This document shows, one piece after another, positions 18,840 through 30,300 of a stretch of DNA of 64,000 bases. Location: assembly GCA_949987705.1 (NCBI GenBank), contig OX465281.1:238163143-238227142 (forward strand), given 5' to 3'. Within the stretch, counting starts at the first letter, position 1. Each line of letters starts with the position of its first letter. This DNA comes from Thereva unica. Its lineage: Eukaryota > Arthropoda > Insecta > Diptera > Therevidae. The notes beneath the pieces are model-generated. The model had not been told where the DNA came from and did no database searches. It saw only the letters and a program-made list of their open reading frames with translations. Position numbers and translations under genes: made by a program.

Positions 18840-20840
18840 ACGGTTGGTACTAATGAATCACTACCAACCACTAACACTAATAATCCATAACCTACAACTA
18901 ACCCGAATTTCGCGCGATGCAATTCCACCCCTACCAACCGCCCCACAACCAATATCGTCAGATTCTTCGGAAAGATGCAAGTCGCCTTTGTGGAATCCTC
19001 TACAACCCCTGGTTGTAAAAAATAAGATTATATCTGCTAATTCGCGCTTGCGTGAAAAGAGGATCTCTGATGATATTCGTATTTTCCTGGCTTACATGCA
19101 CAACAAACCGGACTCGAACTGCATTAATGGTAAGACCAGGACTAGTCTCATTATTTGTATTCAGCACGAGGATCTACAGCACATAATACCCTCCTTAAAC
19201 TCTTTACAAATTTCCATGAACAATTCCAAATTTCCTCTCAGCAAGTTAGCAAGGACCTTTCTGCATATGCGTCTCATGTCAGAGCAAAGCATATCTCCCA
19301 ACTTCAAAAAAAGGGGAGCCATGGCTTGACAAAAACATTCGGTCTCTTCGTAATAGGAGATATAAATTGTACCGCATAGTGAAAAATAACAACAATGTTA
19401 GTGCTGAGCAAAAATCTGTATACACCAAGTTAGCCTCAGAATTTGATCATGGGTCACGAGAGGCCTATACTACCTATGCAAAGACTGTCGGTGGAAATAT
19501 CATACGTATCAGGTTACCTGACAACAATAACAAACGGTGTCACACACACCTCGCTCCCTCAAGAAATCTCGAACATGCTTGTGGACAGGTTCAGTGAAAT
19601 CTTCTGCCCCATTTCTGCAACTGCCCCTTTTCTGAATTCAGAAGCAGAGGTCCTTATAGAAACTATATACCTAACGTATGAAGATATAATGAGTGGTCTA
19701 ATAGAAGGTCAATAAAGGTCATGGTCCAGACTGTCTACCTGCAAGTTTTTTGCAGAACCATGCCCAACTCATTCTTTTCCCTCTTCACCTAATTTTTAGC
19801 AAGCCTATAACTTTTTTTTTTTTATGTGAAAGACTAGAGTCTCAGGGAAGACCCGTTATACTGTCGACAATCTATTTTCTTCATATAGAGTGCAATGTCG
19901 AACAGCAGCTCTAGTCGGGGAAGGAAGGAACTGCCACAACCTACCCGCGATATTTTTTCAGTCCACCTACTTACAACCATTACTATTGCGACTTTGGCAT
20001 CGGAGCATCGAGAAACAGCTCGCTGGAGTGTTATGAATCCTGAAACGAGTTGAATCTCATCAACCAACCGATGACATGCGCTTTGGCGGAGCGGGGAATG
20101 GCTAAGGAAGGCTATGACAAGAGGAATCAGGAATGTAAAGAGGGAAGAAGAAAGAAGGAAAGTTATGTAGGTGGGAAATTGGAAAAGGCGAAGGACCGTG
20201 GGGCTTGGCCGGGAATCGAACCCGGGACCTCTCGGATAGTAGCTAGACGCCTTACTCCCTAGGCTACCGAGGCCCCCATCCATAGGATTTCCGGCAGTCC
20301 CTTGGGTATGGAAGAAATCCTACCTCACACCAATCTTTAAATCAGGTGATAAACATACGGTTGACAACTATAGAGGCATTTCTATCCTATCTTTTATCCT
20401 TAAACTATGATAAGGTTGCCCCTATCACCTAAACTATCAGCAACATGGTTTCAGAAAAGGTCGCTCCACCACATCCAATCTTATGATACTGACCTCCGAA
20501 CTGCTATGAGGTATGGAACAAGGTCACCAGTTTGACGCTGTCTACACTGATTTCAGCAAGGCATTTGATCGGGCAGACCACCACATTTTATTTATGAAAC
20601 TATTAAGATTTGGGATATCCGGCTCCTTTTGGATTGGATAACATCCTATCCTAACCGGAGAACTCAGGTGGTAATATTTTAGGGTTTCCTTTCAATAGAA
20701 ATCATCAAGCTGTTGGGCTTTATTAAGAGAAGAACTAAATAATTCGACAATGTATGGGATTTGCTCATTAGTCCGTCCTATTCTTGAATATACGTGCCAG
20801 TTCTGGGATCCCATATTTAAAATTAGTATTCTAAAAGTTA
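18840..20840 (+). pseudogene. LINE family C relic, split by a SINE
   Basis: Plus-strand frames give a linker reading RSLRNRRYKLYRIVK (about 19335-19385), then RT motifs after the SINE: KKSYLTPIFKSGDKHTVDNY and RGISILS (about 20310-20385), QQHGFRKGRSTTSNLMI (about 20440), VYTDFSKAFDRADHHILFMK (about 20540), and near 20690-20810 GFIKRRTK and ISPSYS / PILEYTCQFWDPIF. It is a jockey-group-like non-LTR reverse transcriptase with many frameshifts. The catalytic F/YADD block is missing through a deletion around 20660-20690. The right end abuts the minus-strand LINE B copy at about 20840. Confidence 0.7.
19812..20277 (-). mobile_element. tRNA-derived SINE (full copy) inside LINE C
   Basis: Reading on the minus strand, it starts with a tRNA-like head (box A CTCGGTAGCCTAGGGAGTAA, box B GGGTTCGATTCCCGG). 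A body of about 390 bp follows, containing ACTCCAGCGAG and GACTAGAGCTGCTG. It ends in CACATAAAAAAAA (A-tail at 19823-19812). It interrupts the family C LINE, whose frames resume at about 20280. Confidence 0.85.
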
Positions 20841-21965
20841 AGTCAATTCTAAAAGTCTTGACTGTGCTTGTTCTTTGAATGAAGTTAGACAGATTATTCC
20901 AAAGCCTAAACGAATGCACAAAGAAGGAACGACTACCCATTAGGGAACAGTGAGCGGGAATGAGAAATTTAGTCGATCTCAAGGACTGCAAAGGACAAAG
21001 GAAGTCGGAGAGGTGAGAAAGACATTTGGTGTAGAGAAGTTTATGCAACAGGACCAATGCCATCACATCTATAAAACGAACGAGGTCACAACTTAGTAAG
21101 GAATTTCTCACAGCCGACACATGAACTGATCTTCGTAAATGGAAGATAAGCCTTAAACAATCATTAAAGGTAACTTTGAGACGCTGTCGGCAAGACGCAT
21201 CGAAGGATATGTAAACAAGAGATCCATAGAAGAAATGTGGCAGAATTAAAGATTTGATAAGTTTTAATCGAATAGACGACGATAGAAGACTACCGTAGAG
21301 CCAAAGTTTACGTAATGTGTGATAGATCTTGGAGAGCATAAGAGAAACATGTTTACAGAACGATAGTTTGGAATGGCAATGCCAAGATTATTGACACAGT
21401 CGACAACCGTAAAAGGAGCACTATTAAAAGAAATAGTTGGAACATTGTCAAGGGACAGAGGAGAAGGAGGGAGTACTTGGGATTTTTTAAGAATTAGTTT
21501 CCTCCGACTCCATTCATTTATATGAGATAAGACATTATCGACATCTCCAATACAGGATTCAATCCGATTAAGAGGGGATGAAGTATACAGCTGGAGATCA
21601 TCAGCATACGGATGAAAGGAACAGTCATGGAAAATCGAATTAAGATCATTAACATACAATGAGAAAAGGAGAGGACCAAGAATTGAACCTTTTGGCACTC
21701 CCAAGGGCACAGGTAGGAAGAATGACACAACGTTATTGTGGCGAACACATTGGAGCCTATTAGAAACAAGAGAAGAGAAGAGCCGAGTAGCGGAAAAAGA
21801 AAATTGGTAGAGTTGGCTAAATTTGGATAGCAGAAGCGAATGAACCACAGAATCGAATGCCTTAGAGAAATCTAGAACTAAATACACAGTGTCACCATGG
21901 TCAAGCGCAGCACGCAGGTCAGTCGTTACCTTGATAATAGCCGTTTCACAACTAGTGCTCTTCAG
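20841..21965 (-). pseudogene. LINE family B reverse transcriptase relic (second copy)
   Basis: The minus strand reads, in order, LVLDFSKAFDSVVHSLLLSK (about 21880), VPKGSILGPLLFSLYVNDLN, the catalytic palm FHPYADDLQLYTS, then VDCVNNLGIAI and, after a frameshift near 21300, LILPHFFYGSLVYISFDASC, FNDCLRLIFHLRR and SFRLWNNLSNFIQRTSTVK. The YADD aspartates are intact, but one frameshift separates the palm from the thumb. The 5' end is truncated near 21965, before the first RT motif block and endonuclease. It shares the C-terminal and palm motifs with the copy at 5.9-9.1 kb. It lies head-on against the plus-strand LINE C relic. Confidence 0.8.
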
Positions 21966-23529
21966 AATAAAATAAATAACAAAATTGATCTATAGCGACA
22001 TGCTTTCAAATTCATTACTACTGTGAAATAATACGATGAAGAACGAATAGTGCTACAACCTTCTGCATAATATGTAGTTACACAAAAATTATAATCAAGT
22101 TAAATTGAGCTTGAACATCAAAAACTCAATTATCGTAATATTTTTACATTGTCCAAAAAACAAAAGCACGCTTATCTTTATTATATAATAGAATAATATT
22201 CATATTCTGGTATTATCCCCAAAGTAATATACCTCTGTTATACCGTAATAAAAATATTAATAAAAATCTCTATCATAATTTTCCATACATACAGTTTATG
22301 CGCCACTATGTTCTACCTGGACTCACTAATTAGTATTCAGAGGTGCTTTTGTGGCCAAAGTAAAATTAAATCACAGCAAGAGAAAATTACGAGTATACCC
22401 TCATGAGTAGGTCAAGCACTTTTAAGAATTAATAATTAATCAAATGAAAAGAGAGTGGAATAAAGGTTTATTGTACTAAAAATAAAACAGCTCCCTTATA
22501 GTGTGTATGGTAATATCAACCAGCCTTCCATAGCACCCCCTCAGTTATTCACAGTGTCATAAGCTCACGTTTGAAATCATCATTCCATATCAAGTGGGAT
22601 TTACTTCATCTTGTGGTTTCGTTTTGGATTTACACCGAAAAGTGCTTTATGCATTCCCTCGAATCTTCTATTCAAGACACGCATGCTTCAAGCATTCCCG
22701 ATTTTATAAAATTCATAATCTTTGACGTGCCTTTAGGTCTCCGCTTACTCCTTTCAGGCATTTTCCATTTTGCCTAGATCCACCCTTATTCAGCTGACAT
22801 TCGCTCACATACGTCCTAACAACGCCTATACTCAGCATATATGTAGTTTTGGAGCTGCCATAATTCACAACAGGTCTTACAATGGTTCTTATAGAAGTCT
22901 CCTTGAACTCCCTTGAATGGGGCCGTCATCAGAGCCCGCCGGAATGCGTAGTTTCCACCCCCGCTTTCTGTGTATTCCCTACTTTATGCGTGACACTAAT
23001 ATCAGAAGTTTTAGAATTCCGCTAGCAAAGCAATAAAATTTATATTCACATTTTGTGGAACGACGATTTCACAAGTATCCATTATAGATTCCTCATGCTA
23101 AGTGTTCCAGAAAATTAACCTATTAAATATACATCTTTTGAGACTTCATATTATTTCAAAGCATAAAAAGTTGTGCACTAGTGGAAAATGCTGGAGCATT
23201 TGTGTTGTTTTCAAAAAGGCTTGATTTCGCATCACAATGGATTTTTTATAATTATTAAATTCCGCGTGAAATACGATTTTCTTTATATTTGTGCAGTAGA
23301 CTGCACAGAAAATCAGAACATTTCTGGGATATTAATGAAACCGAGAAATTGAAATGTTATGCTCTATGCGGAGTGAAATTGCAAAGGGATGTTTTTCATG
23401 TTGCATTTCAATAGCAGCAAAGAAATATATTCATAGCTGGATTTTAAAAATCAGTGGGAAAAATCCAAAATAATCCCCAATGTTTACAGATTTTACATTA
23501 CTTTATTTACATTGCATATTTATTTATTA
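21966..23529. other. Unassigned intronic stretch
   Basis: AT-rich sequence. No splice-bounded peptide or paired repeats recognised. Confidence 0.35.
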
Positions 23530-23931
23530 GGGGGGCTCGGTAGCCTAGGGAGTAAGGCGTCTAAATACCATCCCAATGGTCCTAGGTTCGATTCCCGGCC
23601 AGCCCGACGGTCCTTCGACTTTCCCATTACGTAACTTTCCTTCTTTCTTCTCTTTACATTCCTGATTCCTCCTGTCATAGCCTTGCTTAGCCCTTACTCG
23701 TTCCACCAAAGCGCATATCATCAGTTGGTCGATGAGATTCAACTCTTTTCAGGAGGTATAACATAACACTCCAGCGAGTTGCTTCTCGATGCTCCGATGT
23801 CAAAGTCGCGATAGTAAGTAGGGGTGAAGTAGGTGGACAGAAAATATCGAGTTTCTTCCTCCCTGACTAGAGCTGCTGAAAGTGCCTTTCATGAGGCTCT
23901 AGTATTTTACATCAACAAAAAAAAAAAACTT
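23530..23931 (+). mobile_element. tRNA-derived SINE (full copy) abutting LINE A
   Basis: It has the same structure as the 19812 and 53217 copies: head GGGGGCTCGGTAGCCTAGGG with box B AGGTTCGATTCCCGG, the same body including CACTCCAGCGAGTTGCTTCT and CTGACTAGAGCTGCTG, and an A-rich tail at 23919-23930. The tail runs straight into the 5'-truncated LINE A. Confidence 0.85.
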
Positions 23932-26550
23932 CCCAGTTTTATTAAAATCATTTTCCAAAGCCACGTCATATTCTTCTGCTTCCTATACAGAAGCCCTAAC
24001 ATAAGTAACGAAGCCTCCACTTTATCTTTTGATACTATTTCCGAACAAATCTCGGGATTTCTGTCGTCCAATCCTGAGTGTGAAATCATCGTTGCGGGTG
24101 ATTTCAATGTTCACAACGTTAAATGGCTGACTTACTCAAATGGCACCAGTATTTCTGGCAAGGACGTCGAGCTCTTTGCAGACATCAATAACTTGCATCA
24201 AATTGTGGATCATCCCACAAGAGTCCCTGATGTTGCTGATCAAGGAAGATATCTCCTTGATCTTTTTCTAACTTCTCATCCAGCGCGTTACTCCGTCGAA
24301 GTTGATTCACCTCTCGGCAATTCAGACCACTGCCTAATCAGTGCTAACTTCCCATTCGAATTTCCCACCCCTCCCAAACCAGTTCGAAGAACCGTATGGC
24401 ATTATGGGAAGGCCAATTGGCTGGGGCTTATTAATTTCTTCCAGTCTACAGACTGGAACCTGTGTTTCCGGAATAGAAACGCCAACTCTGCCGCTATCCG
24501 TATCACCCGGATCATACAGGCAGGAATGCATTTGTTCATTCCCCATTCTACCAAATCTGTGAAGCCTAGGCCCAACAGATGGTTTAATCGGGAGTGTATG
24601 AATGCAATCAAAACTAAAGAAGCCGCCTTCCGAGCGTACAAGAGCTTCCCGAGTGAATCGCTCCGTTTAGAATACATACAACAAAGAAATTCTTGTAAAA
24701 CCGCCATCAAAAAAGTCAAAACCTTATTTGACAACAAATTGAGAAGTAAACTCCTAAATGCAACCTCCGGTAGCAAAAACTTCTGGTCCTTGGTAAGTTC
24801 CACCAAGAAGAATTTCACTACAACTTCAACCCCTTCCTTTATTCACAATGAGAAGGTAATAGCAGACAGCAAATCCAAGGCCAATTTATTAGCATCTATG
24901 TTCGCTTCGAATTCTTCTTTACCCGAAACTGATGTGCTACCCCCTGTTTCCGAGCGTAACGCCCATTCAATGGACAGGGTTTTTTTCAGGACTCGCGAGG
25001 TGTACAGGTGCCTCAAAGAGCTCGATGCCAACAAATCCACTGGACCCGATAATATACCCCCTATTGTCTTAAAACAATGCGCCTCACCTTTGGCTAAACC
25101 TCTGCGCAAATTATTTTCCCTGTCATATTTCTCCGGAGTTTATCCCGACTCTTGGAAACTTGCCCATGTTCAGCCCATACCGATAAAAGGTGATTCCAGC
25201 GATCCCTCCAATTACCGCCCAATAGCAATTACTTCTATTCTCTCCAAAACCATGGAGACGATAATCAACAAAAAGCTTATGGGATATCTAGAATCCAACC
25301 TACTCATAAACGACAGACAGTATGGCTTCCGACAAAAAAGATCCACTGGCGATCTTTTAGTCTGTCTTACAGAACACCTCAGCCGTAGTCTGCATGAATC
25401 CGGTGAGTCTAGTCTGGTTGCTCTGGATATCTCCAAGGCTTTCGATAGAGTTTGGCACATAGCCTTGTTAGCTAAACTCAAAGCTATTGGAGTTGACTCA
25501 CTTCTACAGAAGTGGATTGAGAGTTTCCTTTTTGGCCGTTCAATCAAAGTAGTATTGGATGGCGTCAAATCCGCATCCCACCCGATTTCTGCGGGGGTCC
25601 CCCAGGGGTCAATTTTATCACCGGCCCTATTTCTCATATTTATAAATGACCTTCTTTCAATCCCCTCCAACCCACTCCTCAGCTTCGCTGACGACGGTAC
25701 TCTACGTTACTCGTACAGCGTCGATACAAGACAGACTCATGCCAGATCCTGTCTTGATGATCGCGAACTAATGTCCAAGTCGATTATAAATGACATTAAG
25801 CTGATTCTAGAGTGGGGAAAGAAGAATCGTGTTGAATTCAACTCCGACAAAACCAAGTACTGTCTTATCTCCAAAAAGAAGTTCAACACCTCACCATCCT
25901 TGAAAGTGGATGACGTGGTACTAAAGGCCGACCCATCCCTACACATCTTAGGCGTGACTTTAGCCAAAGACTTGCGATGGAATGACCACATATTCCAAAT
26001 CGCCAAACAAGGATCTCAGTGCTTGGGATTTCTTAAGAGGTGCAAGTTCCTCCTCCAGCCATCGGCCCGTGCTGTTATTTATAAATCCTACATTCGGCCT
26101 CTTCTCGAATATAACTCCCTCGTTTGGGGCGGCGCCCCAATAACCACCTTGGCATGGTTAGATAAGGTGCAAAAAAGGGCGCTCAAGTTAATTGATGACG
26201 ACACCGCCTGCTCCACCATCGACCCTCTGATCCACCGTAGGAATGTAGCAGCACTGACAAAATTTTATCGCTACTACCACAGTGACTGTTCCTCCGAGTT
26301 AAACGCTCTCCTGCCTCCACGGCAATCTTATACCCGCAACACCAGATTAGCCCACTCGTCTCATTCCCTTCACCTGCAACTACCCTTTTCACGCACTCAA
26401 CAAGATATGAATTCGTTTGTTAATAGAACAACTCGGCTGTGGAATAACCTCTCGCAGTCAGTATTTCCGAACTCCTACAACATCCAAGAGTTCAAACGCA
26501 GGGTTCATCACCACCTTCTTCAATACCCCCCCGTACCTTTTAATCCTTAA
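23833..26550 (+). CDS. LINE family A endonuclease/reverse transcriptase (5'-truncated but open)
   Basis: An unbroken frame of 905 codons. The first roughly 35 codons are SINE sequence read through, so the real LINE part begins near FCFLYRSPN (about residue 50). Endonuclease motifs: IVAGDFNVHN (about 87) and LGNSDHCLISANF (about 161); the N-terminal Asn/Glu blocks are missing. RT motifs: SNYRPIAITSILSK (about 459), RQYGFRQKRSTGDLL, LVALDISKAFDRVWH (about 530), AGVPQGSILSPALF (about 588), LLSFADDGTLRYS (palm, about 616) and LGVTLAKDLRWNDH (thumb). The C-terminus ends with RLWNNLSQSVFPNSYNIQEF. It looks like a jockey/CR1-group LINE. The open frame indicates recent insertion. It cannot be autonomous because the endonuclease start and ORF1 are gone. 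Confidence 0.88.
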   Translation: MDRKYRVSSSLTRAAESAFHEALVFYINKKKKLPSFIKIIFQSHVIFFCFLYRSPNISNEASTLSFDTISEQISGFLSSNPECEIIVAGDFNVHNVKWLTYSNGTSISGKDVELFADINNLHQIVDHPTRVPDVADQGRYLLDLFLTSHPARYSVEVDSPLGNSDHCLISANFPFEFPTPPKPVRRTVWHYGKANWLGLINFFQSTDWNLCFRNRNANSAAIRITRIIQAGMHLFIPHSTKSVKPRPNRWFNRECMNAIKTKEAAFRAYKSFPSESLRLEYIQQRNSCKTAIKKVKTLFDNKLRSKLLNATSGSKNFWSLVSSTKKNFTTTSTPSFIHNEKVIADSKSKANLLASMFASNSSLPETDVLPPVSERNAHSMDRVFFRTREVYRCLKELDANKSTGPDNIPPIVLKQCASPLAKPLRKLFSLSYFSGVYPDSWKLAHVQPIPIKGDSSDPSNYRPIAITSILSKTMETIINKKLMGYLESNLLINDRQYGFRQKRSTGDLLVCLTEHLSRSLHESGESSLVALDISKAFDRVWHIALLAKLKAIGVDSLLQKWIESFLFGRSIKVVLDGVKSASHPISAGVPQGSILSPALFLIFINDLLSIPSNPLLSFADDGTLRYSYSVDTRQTHARSCLDDRELMSKSIINDIKLILEWGKKNRVEFNSDKTKYCLISKKKFNTSPSLKVDDVVLKADPSLHILGVTLAKDLRWNDHIFQIAKQGSQCLGFLKRCKFLLQPSARAVIYKSYIRPLLEYNSLVWGGAPITTLAWLDKVQKRALKLIDDDTACSTIDPLIHRRNVAALTKFYRYYHSDCSSELNALLPPRQSYTRNTRLAHSSHSLHLQLPFSRTQQDMNSFVNRTTRLWNNLSQSVFPNSYNIQEFKRRVHHHLLQYPPVPFNP

Positions 26551-26694
26551 CCTATGCCCCCCCCCCCCTCATCCTTCCCCCGTACTAAGCTTACTGCTAG
26601 ACATTGCACCATGACGTGACAAATGACATGACGGACTAGTAGTACAAAGGGTGACTCCTGAGCTTAGCACTGCCACATACAAAAAAAAAAAAAA
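23932..26694 (+). mobile_element. LINE family A, 5'-truncated, with A-tail
   Basis: This non-LTR retrotransposon copy begins within its endonuclease domain. It runs through a long intact frame to a 3' UTR (C-rich run, TTGCACCATGACG, AAAGGGTGACTCCTGAG) and an A-tail at 26680-26693. ORF1 and the start of the endonuclease are absent. Fragments of the same family are at 2540, 36600, about 40430 and 58870-62000. Confidence 0.9.
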
Positions 26695-26945
26695 GTTTAT
26701 AGGGAATTTATTGCAATCAGTCCGAAAATCAAAATCGAAATTTTCAACGTATTCTCATTTTTCAAGGTCCCAAAAGCATTTTTAGCAAAAATTTGAGAAG
26801 GAGTATGTGTGTGTGTGCACGTATATGGTCATTTTTTCCTGCACGATATCGCGCAAAACATAAAAGATATCGACTTAGTTGAGGTGCCGTTCAAAGAGTA
26901 TTAACAAAAATATGACCTGAAAAATTTTCATAATATTCGGTCGAA
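26695..26945 (-). repeat. Repeat X (second locus)
   Basis: It is an inverted match to 5500-5765: CAATTTTCAACGT-type start, TTTGAGAAG, (TG)n at about 26805, GGTCATTTTTTCCTGCAC, GATATCGCGC and ATAATATTCGGTCGA. It directly follows the LINE A tail, so the LINE may have inserted at its edge. Confidence 0.6.
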
Positions 26946-28230
26946 CCGGTCCAGTCTGCGGGACGGTCACGCCAGAGAAGTTTACGTGGCAAGCTGTTAT
27001 CATCCATTCGGCAAAAATGTCCAAACCAACGTAGTCGAAGTTTTTGTATTTCTTCTTAGATCAATGTTTCGAATGCGATCGCGGAGTGAGACACCGAGAA
27101 TCTGCCTCAAGCATCGCATTTGGAAGACCTCGAGCTTCTTGATGTCTGTGCAGCAGTGTCCACGTTTTCCGGCCACTTTCGTTTCATCAACCAATAATTC
27201 CAAATATTTGAACATCGGAACCTGTTCGATTTGGGTTCCTTCGAGGTGAACACTGGTCCTCGATCCGTCCGTTGTGAGAACTTTGGTTTCTTCCGCATAG
27301 CTTTTTAACCTGTATGACTGGCCGATGCGGGAATTGTCGTATAAGATGTCCATTTCTTCGGCATCTGTGTCGGCGAAAACGGCGCTATCGTCGGCGAACA
27401 TCAAGTCGATTATGAAGTAGTGGTCATCGTATCGAACTCCACCTCGTCCATCGAATGCTTCAGGCATAATCACAGCGATCACAACGTTGAAGAGAAGTGT
27501 CGAAGCAACGTGTCCCTGTCGGACACCCGTTTGAATTGGGAACTCTTCAGATAAGTCGCTTCGAATACGAACACTGCTGGTTGAGCCACCGTACGACACT
27601 TGGAGAAGTTGGTTGATTTTCAATGCGCGTGTTCGGTTTCCAAGACTCTCCACAAGCTGTTCCAATCCACATAATTGAAAGCGGATTTGAAATCGATGAA
27701 AACGACGACAGTTCGATCGCCTCATCGAATCTTTCTTCAAACAGCTGACGGAGAGCGAATATTTGATCAATGCATCCTCGATGTGGTCTAAATCCAACTT
27801 GTTCTTCCGGCTTGTTTGCTCGCGTTTGATCGTTGATCGACCATAACGATCGATAGTCGACCGACGGATCCGGTAAGTCGTAGTTACGATAGCGCAGAAA
27901 CTGATATTTTGCATTTCAACAATTCCATTGCTATGATTTCCTTTTGACCCACGTGGGGTCCTGTTCGTACATTCTACGCGGGGAATTGAATTTCTTTTTT
28001 CGGTGTGACTAATTTGAACGTTCTGCTAATAGCCCATCCAGCATCCCTGCTGGCGCATCGGCTGCCCCCGGATGCAGTAACACTATTTCGTGAATAGTTA
28101 GTTCGTGTATTCGTACGGTTTCTTGCCTAGTCTCTTCGGTTTCCCGAATCTGGTCAACTTGTTATGTCGACCACCCTCCTCCGTTCACACCCTGGACTTG
28201 GTACCAGAGGACCAATTATTATTATTACAC
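26946..28230 (-). pseudogene. Family R LINE reverse transcriptase relic (second copy)
   Basis: A minus-strand frame of 304 codons (27914-27000) contains SSVRIRSDLSEEFPIQTGVR, QGHVASTLLFNVVI, the palm LMFADDSAVFADTDA, KVLTTDGSRTSVHLEGTQIE, MFKYLELLVDETKVAG and, at the C-terminus, IKKLEVFQMRCLRQILGVSL followed by RDRIRN. It is the better-preserved partner of the 14.7-kb relic: the FADD aspartates are intact. The RT fingers upstream (about 27650-27830) are broken by frameshifts; 27915-28230 is probably the upstream part or leader of the same element. The RCLR-type C-terminal box suggests an RTE-like clade. Confidence 0.75.
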
Positions 28231-29068
28231 TGGATCTGCAGCCATAAAACCGCACAGATACGAAGAATTCTATAACCTTGCATTTTTGAGTTTTATAAAA
28301 TTCCAGACATGTTTTCAGTTGGAGTATTATAAGAGACTGTGGTTATTGAACGTAACCAGAAATTTATTGCAGCAGTTGAATCTGGTATCAAATACCATGC
28401 AATATTTTTTTCCCAAGAATGTATATTGCTTCCGTTCCATAAATAATCCAGTCACAACTTCCATCGGTCGTGGTTTTCCACAAATATCTGTTAGCAACTG
28501 GCTAGAGCGTAACAAAAGGGATTCCTATTAAACTCCAGAGTGCCACCGAGGCATATTCCAATATGCATATCTGTCCATAATTAATTAAATCCTGCATTGA
28601 TAAATGCGGCAATATTTTTGTCTATTTCGAAATTGATCGGAATCCAAGGAATTAAATGGAATTTTGAAATTAAACCAAGTTTCTGCCTGAACAAGTTTCA
28701 ATAATGTTATTTTTTTGGTATCTAGACAATTTTCTAATAGAAAGTTATGCGTGTAAATAAAAACTTTCCAGACAGGCACCGAAGCTTAAATTGAATTTTC
28801 AATATCACTTTGAGATTTTTCGGTGCTCTCCTTGTGAGGCCAGAAGGGATTCTAATTTTATTTATTAACCTGCAAGTGCATGTGACCTTATGTATTTGAG
28901 CTACAAAATATCTTGGGATTTGGCAGAAAAACGTGGGCGATGTTCCATTCTTGATTACTTAGTGATACAGGCAACATATAATACTGAGTCTATTGTGGGC
29001 TGTGAGTAGTATGTATTAATCTTTAAGTTTTCTTTTGGTTTAAGCTTAAAGACGTAAGATGAAAATAA
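28231..29068. other. Unassigned intronic stretch
   Basis: AT-rich, with only short overlapping frames on both strands. Nothing recognised. Confidence 0.35.
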
Positions 29069-29155
29069 TACAGCTATAGTCAAAAGAATTTACAGATCCA
29101 TGATTTTCTTTCGTTTTACAAATCAACTTGAATAATCCGATGCCTCTTTGTGCTT
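29069..29155 (+). repeat. Solitary Tc1-like terminal repeat
   Basis: TA then CAGCTATAGTCAAAAG-AATTTAC matches the terminal repeat of the Tc1 palindrome (6343 on). The similarity continues for about 80 bp to AATCCGATG, the same inner word as 6396-6404. No partner end or transposase was seen nearby, so it is a single-end remnant. Confidence 0.65.
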
Positions 29156-30099
29156 TCCATGATCTTATTTTTTAGTGCAATGTAGGACTGCAAGTTTGAG
29201 TCGGAAAGATAGTAGATAAAAGAATAAAAGAATTGACAACGACGACACGTGGTTTTATTCCATCGGCTGTCCAATCGAAACTACCGCGAGAGAGGTCTAA
29301 TTTTGATGAACAGAACAGATGGCCTCCTCGTTTATTATGTTTACAGCGACGCACAGTAGGAAATTTGTTCTAGGCTAGCTGGACAAAAATGCAAAAACCA
29401 ATGTTTATCAACACCTTCAAAATCACTGAAAAAATATTCTTCAATCTTTCGTTCTTTTGTATATTTCTTAGAAAAGACCATAACATAGCCGAAACTAGCC
29501 GAATTCCAAACCGATTGTCGCCATAGCCAGCAGGCAGTTCTGCTGACGCGTTGTTATCGTCCATGATATTTTATTTTTATAATTTTTTTTTGAAATTTTT
29601 TTGTAGTGAATATTGTAAATATAGGTTAGTTCTTTCGCTTAGCACTACTTTTATAATGTTGCTTGAATGTAGGGGTATCATAAGCAAGACATTGTTGAAT
29701 AGTTTGTTTTACTAACTTTGAACATTATAGAAGAAAAAAGTACCGCTGAGTACCGCATTATTTCTTAGTTTTTTTGGTAGTGCAACTAATTTATGATACT
29801 TTCGCAAAAAAACAGCTATCCCAAATTATCACTTTGGAAAATATAATGCTTTTTATTTATAGAGTACAATGGAGGCTCACGAAATCGAAATAACGAAAAA
29901 CAAACTATTTTTACTTTTAAAGCAAAAAGAATTACTAAATATTGAATCATGTTTTCATTTTCATTTTTTATTTACCTCTATAGGGTGTTAAAAAAATTAA
30001 TAAAGTTAAAAATGGTACACTCACATCACAGCACAGTGTTTGTATTCAATTCCAAATACAACTTAATTTTTGCCCACCTAGAACAACAAATTTTCTGAA
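29156..30099. other. Unassigned intronic stretch
   Basis: No domain or repeat recognised in this AT-rich segment. Confidence 0.3.
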
Positions 30100-30300
30100 T
30101 GTTGATTTTCTGAGCCCAAATTCGTAATCAGCAGTCCAAAAAACCTTTATATGCCAATTATTCGCGCCCCCCTACTTGGAAATTTCTCAGTTTTCCACAT
30201 TTTGGTCCACCATATTGGATCCGCCATTTTGAATTTTGCATTTCTGACCCCAAATTCGAAATCAGCACCCCAAAAAACCTTTAAAGACCAATTGTTTAGG
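30100..30300. repeat. Imperfect direct repeats, about 134-bp spacing
   Basis: Two diverged copies of a block containing CCCAAATTCG-AATCAGCA and CCAAAAAACCTTTA lie at about 30105-30160 and 30239-30294. They are separated by a segment with CATATTGGATCCGCCATTTT. Possibly the end of a dispersed element; class unknown. Confidence 0.5.

Noticed and set aside
20213..20277. tRNA gene
   Set aside because: It has A and B boxes, but the same head is joined to an identical body and A-tail at three loci, so it is a SINE head; the anticodon stem does not pair well.
24334..26392. Minus-strand frames opposite LINE A
   Set aside because: They overlap the long plus-strand frame with clear RT motifs; no domain is seen on the minus strand.
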